The notes under the pieces: generated by a model
Database searches by the model: none
Told to the model about the DNA's origin: nothing
What the model saw: only the letters and a program-made list of their open reading frames with translations
Shown here: positions 15,408-26,003 of the stretch, one piece after another
Position numbering within the stretch: the first letter of the stretch is position 1
How the letters are laid out: each line of letters begins with the position of its first letter
NCBI RefSeq assembly: GCF_031082405.1
Contig: NZ_JAVHJU010000015.1
Span: 62,001-126,000 of the forward strand
DNA length: 64,000 nt
From: Amycolatopsis sp. A133
GTDB lineage: Bacteria; Actinomycetota; Actinomycetes; Mycobacteriales; Pseudonocardiaceae
Direction of reading: 5' to 3'
Translations under genes and position numbers: made by a program

Positions 15408-17048
15408 ATGGCCGAGCTGACGATCTCCTCGGATGAGATCCGTAGCGCGATCGAGAACTACGTCTCGAGTTACGCCCCGGACGTGAGCCGGGAAGAAGTT
15501 GGCACCGTGATCGACGCCGGCGACGGCATCGCCCACGTCGAAGGCCTTCCCTCGGCCATGGCCAACGAGCTGCTCGAGTTCCCCGGCGGCGTCCTGGGCG
15601 TCGCACTGAACCTGGACGCGCGCTCCATCGGTGTCGCGATCCTCGGTGACTTCGAAAGCATCGAAGAGGGCCAGCAGGTCAAGCGCACCGGCCAGGTCCT
15701 GTCGGTGCCGGTCGGCGACGGCTACCTCGGCCGTGTCGTCAACCCGCTGGGCCAGGCGATCGACGGCCTCGGCGACATCGAGACCACCGACCGCCGCGCG
15801 CTGGAGCTGAAGGCCGCCTCGGTGGTCGAGCGCCAGCCGGTGTCGGAGCCGCTGCAGACCGGTATCACCGCCATCGACGCGATGACCCCGATCGGCCGCG
15901 GTCAGCGCCAGCTGATCATCGGTGACCGCAAGACGGGCAAGACCGCCGTCGCGGTGGACACGATCATCAACCAGAAGGCCAACTGGGAGACCGGCGACCC
16001 GAAGAAGCAGGTTCGCTGCATCTACGTCGCGGTCGGCCAGAAGGGCTCCACGATCGCCGCGGTCAAGAAGTCCCTCGAGGACTCGGGCGCGATGGAGTAC
16101 ACCACCATCGTCGCCGCCCCGGCTTCGGACTCCGCCGGCTTCAAGTGGATCGCGCCGTACACCGGCTCGGCCATCGGCCAGCACTGGATGTACGAGGGCA
16201 AGCACGTCCTCATCGTGTTCGACGACCTGACCAAGCAGGCCGACGCCTACCGCGCGATCTCGCTGCTGCTGCGCCGCCCGCCGGGCCGCGAGGCGTTCCC
16301 CGGCGACGTCTTCTACTTGCACTCCCGCCTGCTGGAGCGCTGCGCGAAGCTGTCGGACGAGCTGGGTGCCGGCTCGCTGACCGGGCTGCCGATCATCGAG
16401 ACGAAGGCCAACGACGTGTCGGCCTACATCCCGACGAACGTCATCTCGATCACCGACGGCCAGTGCTTCTTCCAGTCGGACCTGTTCAACGCCGGCCAGC
16501 GCCCGGCCATCGACGTGGGCATCTCGGTGTCCCGCGTGGGTGGTGCCGCGCAGGTCAAGGCGATGAAGTCGGTCTCCGGCTCGCTCCGGATCGACCTGTC
16601 GCAGTACCGCGAGCTGGAGGCCTTCGCGGCCTTCGCCTCGGACCTCGACGACGCCTCCAAGGCGCAGCTCGAGCGCGGCGCCCGCCTGTACGAGGTGCTC
16701 AAGCAGCCGCAGTACTCGCCGATCCCGGTCGAGGAGCAGGTCTGCACGGTGTGGCTGGGCACGAACGGCCACTACGACTCGGTCCCGACCGAGGACGTCC
16801 GCCGGTTCAACCACGAGTTCCTCGACTCGGCGCGCCGCAAGCACGACGACATCCTGGGCGCGATCCGCGACTCCGGGAAGTTCGAGGACGAGACGGCCGA
16901 CAAGCTGGTCGCCGCGGTGAACGAGTTCAAGAAGGAGTTCACCACCTCCGAGGGCAAGTCCCTGGTCGAGGCGGACGCCGACGCGATGGACTCCGACAAG
17001 GTCGGGCACGAGACCGTCAAGGTCAACAAGCCCGCACCGAAGAAGTGA
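15408..17048 (+). CDS. atpA: ATP synthase F1 subunit alpha
   Basis: Non-catalytic nucleotide-binding subunit of 546 residues. Walker A is [13 protein letters not shown] (about residue 170), and the family signature [13 protein letters not shown] is at about 365. The last ~35 residues, ending [15 protein letters not shown], extend past the usual C-terminus. A similar tail in mycobacterial alpha suppresses ATP hydrolysis; the same role here is inferred. The start is ATG 15408, in the 57-nt gap after atpH. Confidence 0.97.
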   Translation: MAELTISSDEIRSAIENYVSSYAPDVSREEVGTVIDAGDGIAHVEGLPSAMANELLEFPGGVLGVALNLDARSIGVAILGDFESIEEGQQVKRTGQVLSVPVGDGYLGRVVNPLGQAIDGLGDIETTDRRALELKAASVVERQPVSEPLQTGITAIDAMTPIGRGQRQLIIGDRKTGKTAVAVDTIINQKANWETGDPKKQVRCIYVAVGQKGSTIAAVKKSLEDSGAMEYTTIVAAPASDSAGFKWIAPYTGSAIGQHWMYEGKHVLIVFDDLTKQADAYRAISLLLRRPPGREAFPGDVFYLHSRLLERCAKLSDELGAGSLTGLPIIETKANDVSAYIPTNVISITDGQCFFQSDLFNAGQRPAIDVGISVSRVGGAAQVKAMKSVSGSLRIDLSQYRELEAFAAFASDLDDASKAQLERGARLYEVLKQPQYSPIPVEEQVCTVWLGTNGHYDSVPTEDVRRFNHEFLDSARRKHDDILGAIRDSGKFEDETADKLVAAVNEFKKEFTTSEGKSLVEADADAMDSDKVGHETVKVNKPAPKK

Positions 17049-17059
17049 GCTGGTAGCTC

Positions 17060-19434
<2,375 letters not shown>

Positions 19435-19445
19435 TTTTCCGGGCG

Positions 19446-19485
19446 CGGCGGGGGTGGTGTCCTTTGTGGACTCCGACCCCCGCCG
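19446..19485 (+). terminator. Hairpin between atpD and atpC
   Basis: CGGCGGGGGT pairs with ACCCCCGCCG, and the stem continues inward through GTGTCC/GGACTC with one mismatch. It lies 12-51 nt after the atpD stop. It may partly terminate or stabilise the 3' end, lowering atpC expression relative to atpD. Confidence 0.6.
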
Positions 19486-19548
19486 TTCTCGTAACCAAGG
19501 ACTGACCCATTACACTCGGTGGTAACACCCCGAGCGAAGGAGTGCTAC

Positions 19549-19914
19549 GTGGCTGAGATGTCCGTGGAGCTGGTGGCCGTCGAGCGCCGTCTCTGGTCGG
19601 GTACTGCCACTTTCGTGGTGGCCCAGACCACCGAGGGTGAAATCGGCATCATGGCCGGTCACGAACCCGTGCTCGGGCAGCTCGTCGAGGGTGGCGTGGT
19701 CAAGGTGACGACCACCGACGGTGAGACGGTCTGCGCCGCCGTGCACGGTGGGTTCCTCTCCGTGACCGGCACCGGGGTGAGCATCCTCGCCGAGAGCGCC
19801 GAGCTCTCGGACGAGATCGACGTCGAAGCGGCGAAGGCGGCACTGACCGGCGACGACGAAACCGAGCGGGCGAGGGCTTCGGCCCAGCTCCGCGCAGCGG
19901 GTCAGACGGCCTGA
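19549..19914 (+). CDS. atpC: ATP synthase F1 subunit epsilon
   Basis: Rotor and regulatory subunit of 121 residues. The start is GTG 19549 (reading [18 protein letters not shown]), 6 nt after GAAGGAG; an upstream GTG at 19519 lacks conserved sequence. The N-terminal beta-sandwich is clear ([20 protein letters not shown]). The C-terminal helical part is short, as in mycobacteria. Last gene of the operon. Confidence 0.95.
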   Translation: MAEMSVELVAVERRLWSGTATFVVAQTTEGEIGIMAGHEPVLGQLVEGGVVKVTTTDGETVCAAVHGGFLSVTGTGVSILAESAELSDEIDVEAAKAALTGDDETERARASAQLRAAGQTA

Positions 19915-19939
19915 GCGCGAGACGGGCAGGAGCCGGGCC

Positions 19940-20374
19940 GTGAAGATCACCGTGGTCGTAGCAGGGCTCCTGATCGTGCTTGCGGTGCTGGCCGCCTGGT
20001 ACGGCCAGCGGTGGATCCGGATGCGCCGCGGTGGCGGCGTCAGCGTTGCGCTGCGGTGGCGTCCGGACAACCCGCGGTCGAGCTGGCACCTGGGGCTCGG
20101 CCGCTACGAGGGTGACGAGTTCGTCTGGTACCGCGTGTGGAGCCTGCGGACCGGCGCGGACCGCGTCTTCCAGCGCGAGAGCATGCAGATCGCCGACCGC
20201 CGTGACCCGTCCGGCACCGAGGCCTACGCCGTCCCCGAGGGCTCGACGGTGCTGCGCTGCGAGTCGGAGACCCAGGAAGCGATCGAAATCGCCATGGGCC
20301 CGGGCGCGCTGACGGGCTTCCTCTCGTGGCTCGAGTCGGCCCCGCCCGGGCGGCGTCTTCCGCGCGCGTCCTGA
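19940..20374 (+). CDS. DUF2550 membrane-anchored protein
   Basis: A 144-residue protein with one N-terminal helix (residues ~3-20) and a soluble domain: ALRWRPDNPRSSWHLGLGRYEGDEFVWYR, then a beta-rich segment. DUF2550 proteins follow atpC in many actinobacteria (Rv1312 in M. tuberculosis). Function is unknown. It begins 26 nt after atpC with GGAG upstream, so it is probably co-transcribed. Confidence 0.88.
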   Translation: MKITVVVAGLLIVLAVLAAWYGQRWIRMRRGGGVSVALRWRPDNPRSSWHLGLGRYEGDEFVWYRVWSLRTGADRVFQRESMQIADRRDPSGTEAYAVPEGSTVLRCESETQEAIEIAMGPGALTGFLSWLESAPPGRRLPRAS

Positions 20375-20428
20375 TCTGTCTCATTCCGAGACAGCCGGCG
20401 GCGGCTTCGCGGGCTTACCGTGGAGGCC

Positions 20429-20749
20429 ATGATTCTCATCGTGGTCAAGTGGCCGGTGAAGCCCGAGTACGCGGACTCCTGGCTCGACATCGTCGGGGAC
20501 TTCACCCGCGGCACCCGCGCCGAGGCGGGCAACAAGTTCTTCGAGTGGTCCCGCAGCGTTGACGACAAGAACACGTACGTGCTGGTCGAGGGCTTCGAGG
20601 GGCAGGACGCGGCCGTCGCGCACGTCGGCTCCGAGCACTTCAAGACCGCGGTCGCCACGCTGGGGAAGTACATCTCCGACAACCCGCGGATCATCAACGT
20701 CCAGGACGCCTCCGACTGGGGCCCGATGGCCGAAATCTCCCCGCACTGA
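20429..20749 (+). CDS. Putative quinol monooxygenase (ABM domain)
   Basis: A 106-residue single ABM (antibiotic biosynthesis monooxygenase) domain protein like YgiN. It begins MILIVVKWPVKPEYADSWLDIV, with the family's EW-type pattern (KFFEWSRSVDDKNTYVLVEGF) and a conserved histidine (GSEHFK). Such proteins form dimers and act on quinols or small aromatic products without cofactors. ATG 20429 is chosen; GTG 20420 is also possible. The last 51 nt of the gene are duplicated about 135 bp downstream. Confidence 0.85.
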   Translation: MILIVVKWPVKPEYADSWLDIVGDFTRGTRAEAGNKFFEWSRSVDDKNTYVLVEGFEGQDAAVAHVGSEHFKTAVATLGKYISDNPRIINVQDASDWGPMAEISPH

Positions 20750-20777
20750 CCGAAGCTGCACTTTCACGTGAAAGTGC
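20699..20777 (+). repeat. Direct duplication, copy 1 (3' end of the ABM gene)
   Basis: 79 bp covering the last 51 nt of the ABM gene and the start of a palindrome. About 85-90% of bases match copy 2 at 20834-20910, estimated by eye. Confidence 0.8.
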
Positions 20778-20780
20778 AGC
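20755..20780. repeat. TTTCACGTGAAA-centred 26-bp palindrome
   Basis: The half-site GCTGCACTTTCAC is followed by its exact complement with no spacer. It lies 6 nt after the ABM stop and could act as a terminator or a protein-binding site. Related copies are at 20891-20910 and 35092-35115. Confidence 0.85.
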
Positions 20781-20833
20781 CTCGCCAATCACGCGAGTGA
20801 CGCCTCGGATCATGCGAGTTCCGGGTTCCGTCA

Positions 20834-20910
20834 GTCAGGACGCCTCCGGCTGGGCCTCGACAGCCCAGATTTCCCGCACTGACCGAAGCTGCACTTTCAC
20901 GTGAAAGTGC
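20834..20910 (+). pseudogene. Direct duplication, copy 2 (decayed 3' end of the ABM gene)
   Basis: Starts GTCAGGACGCCTCC and runs through CCGCACTGACCGAAGCTG into a second palindrome. It corresponds to the last ~17 codons and the stop of the ABM gene. It has no start and no preceding domain. It lies directly upstream of the aroA-like start. Confidence 0.75.
20891..20910. repeat. TTTCACGTGAAA-centred 20-bp palindrome
   Basis: GCACTTTCACGTGAAAGTGC, perfectly symmetrical, 21 nt before the aroA-like GTG. It is the second copy of the element at 20755-20780. Confidence 0.85.
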
Positions 20911-20931
20911 CGCTCTCCGTAGACTCGTGAC

Positions 20932-22170
20932 GTGACCCTCGTCGAGATTCCCGGCTCCAAGTCCGTCACCGCCCGCGGCCTGTTCCTGGCCGCCGCCGCG
21001 CACGGGACCACCGTGCTCGGCCGTCCGCTGCACTCGGACGACACCGAGGGCTTCGCCGAGGGGCTCGTGAAGCTCGGCTACCGCGTCGACCGGCAGCCGG
21101 GCGCCTGGACCATCGAGGGACGGCCGTCGGGCCCGGGCGTCGCCGAAGCGGACGTCTTCTGCCGTGACGGCGCCACCACCGCCCGGTTCCTGCCCGCGCT
21201 GGCCGCGGCCGGCACCGGGACGTTCCGCTTCGACGCGTCCGGTCAGATGCGCCGCCGCCCGCTCGGGCCGCTGACCGACGCCCTGCAGGAGCTGGGCGTC
21301 GACCTGACCTTCGCCGGGGAGCCGGGCCACCACCCCCTGACCGTCCGCGCGAACGGCATCAAGGGCGGCGAGCTGACCCTGGACGCGGGCCTGTCGTCGC
21401 AGTTCCTGACGGCGTTGCTGCTGGTCGGGCCGCTGACCGCGGAGGGACTGCGGATCACGGTCACCGACCTCGTCTCGGTGCCGTACGTCGAGATCACGCT
21501 GGAGATGATGCGCCGCTTCGGTGTCGACGTCCGCCGTGAGGGGCAGACGTTCGTGGTCCCGGCGCAGCCGTACCGCGCCTGCGAGTACCCGGTGGAGCCG
21601 GACGCGTCGACGGCGAGCTACTTCCTCGCCGCGGCGGCGGTCACCGGCCGCACGGTCACCATTCCCGGCCTGGGCTCCGACGCGCTGCAGGGCGACGTGC
21701 GCTTCGCCGACGTGCTGCGCGAGATGGGGGCGCACGTCGACCTGACGCCGGACTCGGTGACGGTCGCGGGCCCGTCGGACGGCCTGAAGGGCCTCACGGT
21801 GAACATGCGTGACATCTCGGACACGGTCCCGACGCTGGCGGCGATCGCGCCGTTCGCGTCCGGCCCGGTGCGCATCGAGGACGTCTACAACACGCGCATC
21901 AAGGAGTGCGACCGGCTCGACGCGTGCGAGGAGAACCTGCGCGCGATGGGGATCGCCGTCGAGACGGGCCGCGACTGGATCGAGATCCAGCCGGGACAGC
22001 CCACCGGAACGCTGGTGGCGTGCCGCCGCGACCACCGGATCGCGATGGCGTTCAGCATCACGGGCCTGCTCGTCGACGGCGTGACCCTGGACGACCCGGA
22101 CTGCGTGAAGAAGACCTTCCCCGGCTTCCACCAGGCCCTGGGGTCGCTGCGGGCGAGCTGGGGGATCTAG
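20932..22170 (+). CDS. aroA: EPSP synthase family (divergent 3-phosphoshikimate 1-carboxyvinyltransferase)
   Basis: A 412-residue two-domain enolpyruvyltransferase expected to join PEP and shikimate-3-phosphate. Retained residues are Lys10-Ser11 and Arg15 (PGSKSVTARGLF), Ser155-Ser156-Gln157, Asp297, the KECDRL motif (Lys324, Glu325, Arg328) and RDHRIAMAF. Differences from standard AroA are striking: the usual SxxNR is VTAR, and the PEP loop usually ending AGT is DGAT (Asp79-Gly80-Ala81-Thr82). Ala replaces the glycine whose Gly-to-Ala change confers glyphosate tolerance in other EPSPS. A second, standard AroA may exist elsewhere. Its stop shares CTAG with the convergent cobO. Confidence 0.85.
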   Translation: MTLVEIPGSKSVTARGLFLAAAAHGTTVLGRPLHSDDTEGFAEGLVKLGYRVDRQPGAWTIEGRPSGPGVAEADVFCRDGATTARFLPALAAAGTGTFRFDASGQMRRRPLGPLTDALQELGVDLTFAGEPGHHPLTVRANGIKGGELTLDAGLSSQFLTALLLVGPLTAEGLRITVTDLVSVPYVEITLEMMRRFGVDVRREGQTFVVPAQPYRACEYPVEPDASTASYFLAAAAVTGRTVTIPGLGSDALQGDVRFADVLREMGAHVDLTPDSVTVAGPSDGLKGLTVNMRDISDTVPTLAAIAPFASGPVRIEDVYNTRIKECDRLDACEENLRAMGIAVETGRDWIEIQPGQPTGTLVACRRDHRIAMAFSITGLLVDGVTLDDPDCVKKTFPGFHQALGSLRASWGI

Positions 22171-22739
22171 GGCTGCCCGCCCGGCTGCCAGAGCACGTCG
22201 CCGTCGGGGTTCGCCAGCCGGGCGAGGATGAACAGCAGGTCCGACAGCCGGTTCAGGTACTTCACCGCCACCGGGTTCGTCGTTTCCGGCTCCGCCTCGT
22301 GCAGCGCCCACGCGGACCGCTCGGCCCGGCGGGACACCGTCCGCGCCTGGTGGAGGAACGCCGCTCCCGGCGTCCCGCCCGGCAGGATGAACGACGTCAG
22401 GTTCGGCAGGCGCTCGTTGAACTGGTCGCACCAGGCCTCGAGCCGCTCGACGTACTTCTCCGTGATCCGCAGCGGCGGGTACGGCGGGTCGTCGGAGATC
22501 GGCAGGCAGAGATCGGCGCCGACGTCGAAGAGGTCGTTCTGCACCGCGCGCAGCACGTCCGTCACCTCGGCCGGCAGCCCGCCCACCGAGATCGCCAGGC
22601 CGAGCACCGAGTTCGTCTCGTCCGTGTCGGCGTACGCGCCCAGCCGCGGGGACGTCTTGGGCACGCGGGACCCGTCGCCGAGTGCGGTCGTGCCGTTGTC
22701 GCCGACCTTCGTGTACACGCGGTTGATGCGAACGACCAT
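22167..22739 (-). CDS. Cob(I)alamin adenosyltransferase, PduO type
   Basis: A 190-residue trimeric enzyme that adenosylates cobalamin to make coenzyme B12. It starts at ATG 22739 (MVVRINRVYTKVGDNGTTALGDGSRV). The N-terminal ATP loop TKVGDNGTTALGDG and the C-terminal RRAERSAWAL...YLNRLSDLLFILAR are diagnostic. It is convergent with the aroA-like gene and divergent from murA. The adenosylcobalamin-dependent MeaA encoded at 30.7 kb is a likely user of its product. Confidence 0.93.
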   Translation of the reverse strand: MVVRINRVYTKVGDNGTTALGDGSRVPKTSPRLGAYADTDETNSVLGLAISVGGLPAEVTDVLRAVQNDLFDVGADLCLPISDDPPYPPLRITEKYVERLEAWCDQFNERLPNLTSFILPGGTPGAAFLHQARTVSRRAERSAWALHEAEPETTNPVAVKYLNRLSDLLFILARLANPDGDVLWQPGGQP

Positions 22740-22800
22740 GAAGCCACCATAGCGGCCCCCGCCCGGGCCGAATCCGGGCGAGAGGGCATGATTGGCGGCC

Positions 22801-24075
22801 ATGAGCGAGCACTTCGACGTCCATGGCGGAGCCCGGCTGGTCGGCGAGGTCGACGTGGTCGGCGCGAAGAACAGCGTGCTGAAGCTGATGGCCGCCGCCC
22901 TCCTCGCGGAGGGCACCACGACCATCACGAACTGCCCGCAGATCCTGGACGTCCCGCTGATGGGCGACGTGCTGCGGAGCGTCGGCTGCGAGGTCGTCAT
23001 CGAGGGCGACACCGCCACCATCACGACGCCGGCCGAGCTGTCGCACCGCGCGGACTCGGCGGCGATGGGCAAGCTGCGCGCGTCCGTCTGCGTGCTGGGG
23101 CCGCTGGTCGGCCGCCTGAAGCAGGCCGTCGTGGCGTTGCCGGGCGGCGACGCGATCGGTTCGCGGCCGCTGGACATGCACCAGAACGGCCTGCGCAAGC
23201 TGGGCGCGACGAGCACGATCGAGCACGGCTGCGTCGTCGCGAAGGCCGAGACGCTGGTCGGCGCGCAGATCTGGCTGGACTTCCCGAGCGTCGGCGCGAC
23301 CGAGAACATCCTGATGGCGGCGGTGCTGGCCGAGGGCACCACGGTCATCGACAACTGCGCGCGCGAGCCGGAGATCGTCGACATCTGCACGATGCTCATC
23401 GAGATGGGCGCGAAGATCGAAGGCGCCGGGACGTCGACGCTGACCGTGCACGGCGTGGAGCAGCTGCACCCGACCACCCACAGCGTGATCGGCGACCGGA
23501 TTGTGGGCGCGACCTGGGCGTTCGCCGCTTCGATGACCCGCGGCGACATCACCGTGCGCGGGGTCAACCCGCACCACCTCGACCTGGTGCTGAACAAGCT
23601 GCAGCTGGCCGGCGCGGACGTCGAGACGTTCGGCGACAAGGGTTTCCGCGTGGCCCAGCCCGAGCGGCCGAAGGCGGTCGACTGGGTGACGCTGCCGTAC
23701 CCGGGCTTCGCGACCGACCTGCAGCCGTTCGCGGTCGCGCTGTCGGCGGTGTCGGAAGGCACGTCGATGATCACGGAGAACGTCTACGAGGCGCGCTTCC
23801 GCTTCATCGAGGAGATGGTGCGCCTGTCCGGCGACGCCCGCACGGACGGCCACCACGCGGTGGTCCGCGGCGTCGAGAGGCTGTCGAGCGCGCCGGTCTG
23901 GGCGTCGGACATCCGCGCGGGCGCCGGGCTGGTGCTGGCCGGTCTGTGCGCGGACGGCATCACCGAGGTCTGGGACGTCTTCCACATCGACCGCGGCTAC
24001 CCGCACTTCGTCGAGAACCTGAACCGCCTGGGCGCGAACATCAAGCGCGTGGCCGGCGACCCCGAGCGGAAGTGA
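22801..24075 (+). CDS. murA: UDP-N-acetylglucosamine 1-carboxyvinyltransferase
   Basis: First committed enzyme of peptidoglycan precursor synthesis: PEP plus UDP-GlcNAc. It is 424 residues from ATG 22801 ([10 protein letters not shown]). TTG 22792 is closer to the GAGAGGG site and is an alternative. Signatures are [17 protein letters not shown] (catalytic Lys and Asn), [14 protein letters not shown] and the active-site loop [15 protein letters not shown]. Asp117 replaces the usual fosfomycin-reactive cysteine, as in M. tuberculosis MurA. It is in tandem with another enolpyruvyltransferase gene (aroA-like), separated by cobO. Confidence 0.95.
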   Translation: MSEHFDVHGGARLVGEVDVVGAKNSVLKLMAAALLAEGTTTITNCPQILDVPLMGDVLRSVGCEVVIEGDTATITTPAELSHRADSAAMGKLRASVCVLGPLVGRLKQAVVALPGGDAIGSRPLDMHQNGLRKLGATSTIEHGCVVAKAETLVGAQIWLDFPSVGATENILMAAVLAEGTTVIDNCAREPEIVDICTMLIEMGAKIEGAGTSTLTVHGVEQLHPTTHSVIGDRIVGATWAFAASMTRGDITVRGVNPHHLDLVLNKLQLAGADVETFGDKGFRVAQPERPKAVDWVTLPYPGFATDLQPFAVALSAVSEGTSMITENVYEARFRFIEEMVRLSGDARTDGHHAVVRGVERLSSAPVWASDIRAGAGLVLAGLCADGITEVWDVFHIDRGYPHFVENLNRLGANIKRVAGDPERK

Positions 24076-24076
24076 C

Positions 24077-24661
24077 TCAGCTTCCCAGCGCGCGCAGGGC
24101 GTACTCCACCAGCCGGTCCAGGTAGTCCGGGCCGGCGGGGGCCTGCCGGACCACCAGCCGCCAGTAGATCGGCGCCGCCAGCACGTCCAGCGCCATCTCG
24201 AGGTCGAGGTCTTCCGGCAGCTCGCCGCGCGCGATCGCGCGGCGCAGCATGACCTCCGCGCGGTCGCGCCGGGGTCCGCCGATGCTCGTGCGCGCGCTTT
24301 CGGCCAGCTCCGGGTTCCGCGCGCCTTCCGCGACCAGGTCCGGCAGGACCCGCGAGAACAGCGGGTGCGTGAGCCAGTCCAGCACCGCCTGGATCATCGC
24401 GCGCAGGTCGCCGCGCAGTGAACCGGTGTCCTCGACGTCCGCGCGCTGCACGCTGAACTCCGCGACGACCGCGGTGATCATCTCGTGCTTCGACCGCCAC
24501 CGCCGGTACAGCGCGCTCTTGCCGACGCCGGCCCGTTTGGCCACCGCTTCCATCGACAGCCGCCCGTAGCCCTGTTCGGCGAGCTCGTGCAGCACGGCGT
24601 CGGTGATGGCCCGGGTGACTTCGGGCTGGAGGACGGCGGCGCCGGTCGGGGTGCGTGCCAT
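24077..24661 (-). CDS. TetR/AcrR-family transcriptional regulator
   Basis: A 194-residue repressor. The N-terminal helix-turn-helix (residues ~15-60) reads ITDAVLHELAEQGYGRLSMEAVAKRAGVGKSALYRRWRSKHEM. The C-terminal domain is of the TetR_C type found next to small oxidoreductase operons; no ligand can be inferred. It starts at ATG 24661 and faces the SnoaL-NmrA-hydrolase operon. Two mirrored operator palindromes lie in the 93-bp gap, so it very likely represses that operon and itself. Confidence 0.93.
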   Translation of the reverse strand: MARTPTGAAVLQPEVTRAITDAVLHELAEQGYGRLSMEAVAKRAGVGKSALYRRWRSKHEMITAVVAEFSVQRADVEDTGSLRGDLRAMIQAVLDWLTHPLFSRVLPDLVAEGARNPELAESARTSIGGPRRDRAEVMLRRAIARGELPEDLDLEMALDVLAAPIYWRLVVRQAPAGPDYLDRLVEYALRALGS

Positions 24662-24680
24662 GGGTGCAGTCTAGCGGGTG

Positions 24681-24733
24681 GACGAGACGGTACCGTCCCG
24701 GCTAACCTGTCGACGGGACGGTACCGTCTCGTC
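24681..24733. promoter_or_regulatory. Double TetR operator
   Basis: Two copies of the perfect 12-bp palindrome GACGGTACCGTC at 24686-24697 and 24717-24728. The 20-bp arms (24681-24700 and 24714-24733) are exact complements of each other, so the whole 53-bp region is symmetrical. It lies between the divergent TetR and SnoaL starts. Confidence 0.85.
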
Positions 24734-24754
24734 CAATCGTTTGAGGAGACTTAG

Positions 24755-25192
24755 ATGCCGGCACGTGACCTCGTCGAGCACGCGCTCGACCTGCTGATGA
24801 AGCACGACATGACCGGGTTCGCCGGGCTCTGGGCGGCCGACGGCGTCCTCGAGTTCCCGTTCGCCGGCCCGGGCTACCCGAAGCGCGTCGAGGGGCGCGA
24901 CGCGATCCGCGAGTACCTGCGCGACTACCCGAACCTCCTGGACATCCGGGAGGTCACGGCGAAGACCGTGCACGAGACCACCGATCCGGCCGTGGTCGTT
25001 GTCGAAATGACCATCGGCGGGGTTGTCGTCGCGTCGCAGAAGCCGTACGAGCTGTCCTACATCGCCGTCATCACGATCGAGGACGGCGAGATCCGTCGCT
25101 ACCGCGACTACTGGAGCCCGCTCGCCGCGGCCGAGGTGCTCGGCGGCCTCGACGAGCTGACCGCGGCCTTCACCGGCGGCGGCCGTGGCTGA
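24755..25192 (+). CDS. SnoaL-like / NTF2-fold protein
   Basis: A 145-residue single-domain protein of the SnoaL-like family. It shows WAADGVLEFPFAGPGYPKRVEGRDAIREYL, a common SnoaL arrangement, and ends with YRDYWSPLAAAEVLGG. These folds are small isomerases, hydrolases or binding proteins. It is the first gene of a three-gene operon, with GAGGAG before ATG 24755, and its end overlaps the next start by 8 nt. Confidence 0.85.
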   Translation: MPARDLVEHALDLLMKHDMTGFAGLWAADGVLEFPFAGPGYPKRVEGRDAIREYLRDYPNLLDIREVTAKTVHETTDPAVVVVEMTIGGVVVASQKPYELSYIAVITIEDGEIRRYRDYWSPLAAAEVLGGLDELTAAFTGGGRG

Positions 25193-26003
25193 CGTCCTGG
25201 TCCTCGGCGGCACCGGCACGACCGGGCGCCGGGTCGTCTCGGGCCTGCGCCAGGCGGGATTCGGTGCGCGGGCGGCCACGCGGAAGCCGGCCGAGGCCGG
25301 CCACGTCCGGTTCGACTGGGCGGACCGGTCGACCCACGCCGACGCGCTGCGCGAGGTCTCCGCGGTGTACCTGCTGGCCCCGATCGGCGAGGCCGAGCCG
25401 GTGGCGCTGGTCGAGCCGTTCCTGGCGGACGCCCTGGCCGGCGGGGTCCGCCGGGTCGTCCTGCTCAGCTCGTCGGCCGTCACCGAAGCCGTCCCCGGTC
25501 TCGGCGACCTGCAGCGGCTGGTGCGCACGGTGCCGGAGTGGGCCGTGCTGAAGCCGTCCTGGTTCATGCAGAACTTCACCGGCGAACACCTGGTCGCGCA
25601 GGGGGTCCGGGACGGCGAGATCGTCACGGCCACCGGCGACGGCCGGGTCGCGTTCGTCGACGCGGGCGACATCGCGGCGGTCGCCGTCCGCGCACTGACC
25701 GATCCGGTACCGCACAACACCGAACACGTCCTGACCGGACCGTCCGCCCTGAGCTACGCCGAAGCGGCCGCGATCGTCGCCGCGCGCGTCGGACATCCGG
25801 TGCGGCACCGCTCGGTCGGCACCGCCGACTTCGCCGCACGGCTGACCGCGGCGGGGATCCCCGTCGGGTTCGCGCGGGTGCTCGCCGCCCTCGACGAGGA
25901 CATCCGGCGCGGCACCGAAGACCGCGTCACCGCAGCGGTCGAACAGGTCACCGGGCGACCCGCCCGCTCGTTCGAAACCTTTGCGCGGGAGGAAATCCGA
26001 TGA
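25185..26003 (+). CDS. NmrA-like NAD(P)-binding oxidoreductase/sensor
   Basis: A 272-residue atypical short-chain dehydrogenase-like protein. The Rossmann loop is LVLGGTGTTGRRVV, followed by ATRKP (Arg and Lys favour NADP). LLSSSAV and a PSWFMQNF segment match NmrA/HSCARG-type proteins, which include quinone oxidoreductases and redox sensors. The catalytic Tyr-Lys pair of classical SDRs is not evident. It starts at GTG 25185 inside the SnoaL gene and its stop overlaps the next ATG (ATGA). Confidence 0.87.
   Translation: MADVLVLGGTGTTGRRVVSGLRQAGFGARAATRKPAEAGHVRFDWADRSTHADALREVSAVYLLAPIGEAEPVALVEPFLADALAGGVRRVVLLSSSAVTEAVPGLGDLQRLVRTVPEWAVLKPSWFMQNFTGEHLVAQGVRDGEIVTATGDGRVAFVDAGDIAAVAVRALTDPVPHNTEHVLTGPSALSYAEAAAIVAARVGHPVRHRSVGTADFAARLTAAGIPVGFARVLAALDEDIRRGTEDRVTAAVEQVTGRPARSFETFAREEIR

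Noticed and set aside
13902..17009. Minus-strand open frame of over 1000 codons across atpF-atpA
   Set aside because: It is a mirror of the atp genes in a high-GC frame with low-complexity Arg/Leu/Gly/Asp sequence. No motif or ribosome-binding site.
20764..24006. Minus-strand open frame of over 1000 codons across aroA-like, cobO and murA
   Set aside because: Shadow of three well-supported genes; the translation has no fold-like pattern.
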